Of a stretch of DNA of 13,350 nucleotides, positions 12,944 through 13,350 are shown piece by piece. The position numbers were made by a program, and so were the translations under genes. Source of the stretch: Pseudomonadaceae bacterium UBA836 (lineage in GTDB: Bacteria; Pseudomonadota; Gammaproteobacteria; Pseudomonadales; Pseudomonadaceae); NCBI GenBank assembly GCA_002296055.1, contig DBHE01000191.1, forward strand, positions 1-13,350, read 5' to 3'. How positions within the stretch are numbered: the first letter of the stretch is position 1; each line of letters starts with the position of its first letter. Below the pieces are notes generated by a model. The model ran no database searches, was not told the origin of the DNA, and worked only from the letters and a program-made list of their open reading frames with translations.

Positions 12944-13005
12944 GGTCAGGGTGGTGACCGTTTTCCCTCGCGGTCGCTGGTTCGCGGACCGCGCCTTGGG
13001 GGCGC
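12944..13005 (-). other. Hairpin-rich 5' leader of the glycine-zipper lipoprotein gene
   Basis: Three short inverted repeats lie between the probable promoter and the lipoprotein start: GGTCA/TGACC (12944-12948 with 12955-12959), CGCGGTC/GACCGCG (12969-12975 with 12987-12993) and GCGCC/GGCGC (12991-12995 with 13001-13005). The last two share bases 12991-12993 and so are mutually exclusive. No known riboswitch class is recognised; a regulatory role is speculative. Confidence 0.3.
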
Positions 13006-13059
13006 AGTAACCACGTGAAGCCAGCTTACCCAGAGCTCTGTCAGGCGCCGCCAGCACTC

Positions 13060-13088
13060 TGTAAAGAATGTGTAAATGTGCAGGTCAA
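13060..13088 (-). promoter_or_regulatory. Putative promoter region with tandem TGTAAA repeats
   Basis: On the plus strand, TGTAAA occurs at 13060-13065 and 13071-13076, an exact 11-bp period typical of OmpR/PhoB-family response-regulator sites and close to the CpxR-type GTAAA repeat. On the minus strand TTGACC (13088-13083) is a good -35. With 17 bp spacing the -10 would be TTTACA (13065-13060), a poor match, so the repeats could overlap the promoter core. It would drive the lipoprotein operon. Low to moderate confidence. Confidence 0.35.
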
Positions 13089-13099
13089 AAGGCGGGCAC

Positions 13100-13127
13100 A
13101 AAAAAGCCCCGTCGTGACGGGGCTTTT
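13100..13127 (-). terminator. Intrinsic terminator of the bacterioferritin gene
   Basis: GCCCCGT/ACGGGGC (13106-13112 with 13117-13123) forms a 7-bp GC stem with a CGTG loop, flanked by an A-run (13100-13105) and TTTT (13124-13127). On the minus strand the stem is followed by six T residues, about 16 bases after the bacterioferritin stop codon. It would also work to some degree on the plus strand. It separates bacterioferritin transcription from the lipoprotein operon. Confidence 0.88.
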
Positions 13128-13143
13128 GAGGTGAGGGCAGAGA

Positions 13144-13350
13144 TTACATCTGCGATTGCAGGTAGTTCTTCTCGCCCACCATCTTGATCAGTCGCAACTG
13201 CTGTTCCAGCCAGTAGGCGTGATCTTCTTCGGTGTCTTGTAGTTGCAGTTCCAGAATTTCACGGGTCTGGTAGTCAGCGCAGCGTTCGCACAGGGTGATG
13301 GCCTTGGCCAGGTTCTCGCGTACTTCATATTCCAGCTTGAGGTCTGACTC
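13144..13350 (-). CDS. bfrA: Bacterioferritin (BfrA-like), 3' part only
   Basis: C-terminal 68 residues of a ferritin-like iron-storage protein; the start lies beyond the right edge of the window. The fragment begins [18 protein letters not shown] and continues with [33 protein letters not shown] and a final NYLQSQM. LKLEYE contains the glutamate equivalent to bacterioferritin ferroxidase Glu94, and EEDH supplies the equivalents of Glu127 and His130, so the visible diiron ligands are intact. [14 protein letters not shown] and the NYLQSQ ending resemble P. aeruginosa BfrA more than BfrB. The haem-ligating Met52 region is not in the window, so haem binding cannot be judged. The protein stores iron by oxidising Fe(II) inside a 24-subunit shell. 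The stop is followed by a clear intrinsic terminator. Confidence 0.9.
   Translation of the reverse strand, partial: ESDLKLEYEVRENLAKAITLCERCADYQTREILELQLQDTEEDHAYWLEQQLRLIKMVGEKNYLQSQM

Noticed and set aside
1..13350. Mobile element, prophage, CRISPR array or defence system.
   Set aside because: No transposase, integrase, direct-repeat array, tRNA attachment site or recognisable defence gene is visible. Apart from the single 76-bp palindrome, the window reads as ordinary chromosomal sequence.

Overview
The window looks like a chromosomal segment from a Pseudomonas-type gammaproteobacterium. Protein features resemble Pseudomonas families: a PctA/B/C-type chemoreceptor, a BfrA-type bacterioferritin tail and HemN. 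Base composition is GC-rich and even, short operons have 4-base ATGA overlaps, and recognisable OxyR-, Anr- and FliA-type sites are present. I see no tRNA, rRNA, CRISPR, IS transposase or phage gene. The genus call is inference from remembered family features, not a database search.

Left part (1-2998): ahpC (peroxiredoxin, minus strand) is divergent from a compact moaC-moaD-moaE-moaA operon (plus strand) for the first steps of molybdopterin synthesis. The 254-bp gap between them carries a near-complete four-half-site OxyR box placed for ahpC.

Middle (3014-7745, plus strand): hemN (anaerobic coproporphyrinogen III dehydrogenase) has an Anr/FNR box exactly 41.5 bp upstream of the predicted start point. 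Next come an uncharacterised multi-pass membrane protein with a coiled-coil loop and a PctA-like amino-acid chemoreceptor preceded by a sigma-28 (FliA) promoter. The chemoreceptor converges with a minus-strand operon. A 76-bp imperfect palindrome fills the junction, and its ends overlap the stop codons of both genes.

Right part (7814-13350, minus strand): an FAD subunit - Mo subunit - [2Fe-2S] subunit operon encodes a three-subunit molybdenum hydroxylase of the xanthine oxidase family with unknown substrate. Upstream of it lies a two-gene envelope operon: a glycine-zipper lipoprotein, then a DUF6515-like secreted protein. Both carry the same Cys-containing C-terminal module; in the lipoprotein the zipper sits between its two halves. 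The window ends in the 3' part of a bacterioferritin gene with a strong intrinsic terminator.

How the genes fit together: the moa operon makes the pterin precursor that the molybdenum hydroxylase about 5 kb away would need. The Anr-type hemN supplies haem when oxygen is low. AhpC and bacterioferritin deal with peroxide and iron. No complete novel defence or mobile system is evident. The best candidates for something undescribed are the convergent-junction palindrome, the split Cys module shared by the two envelope proteins, and the atypical molybdenum hydroxylase.
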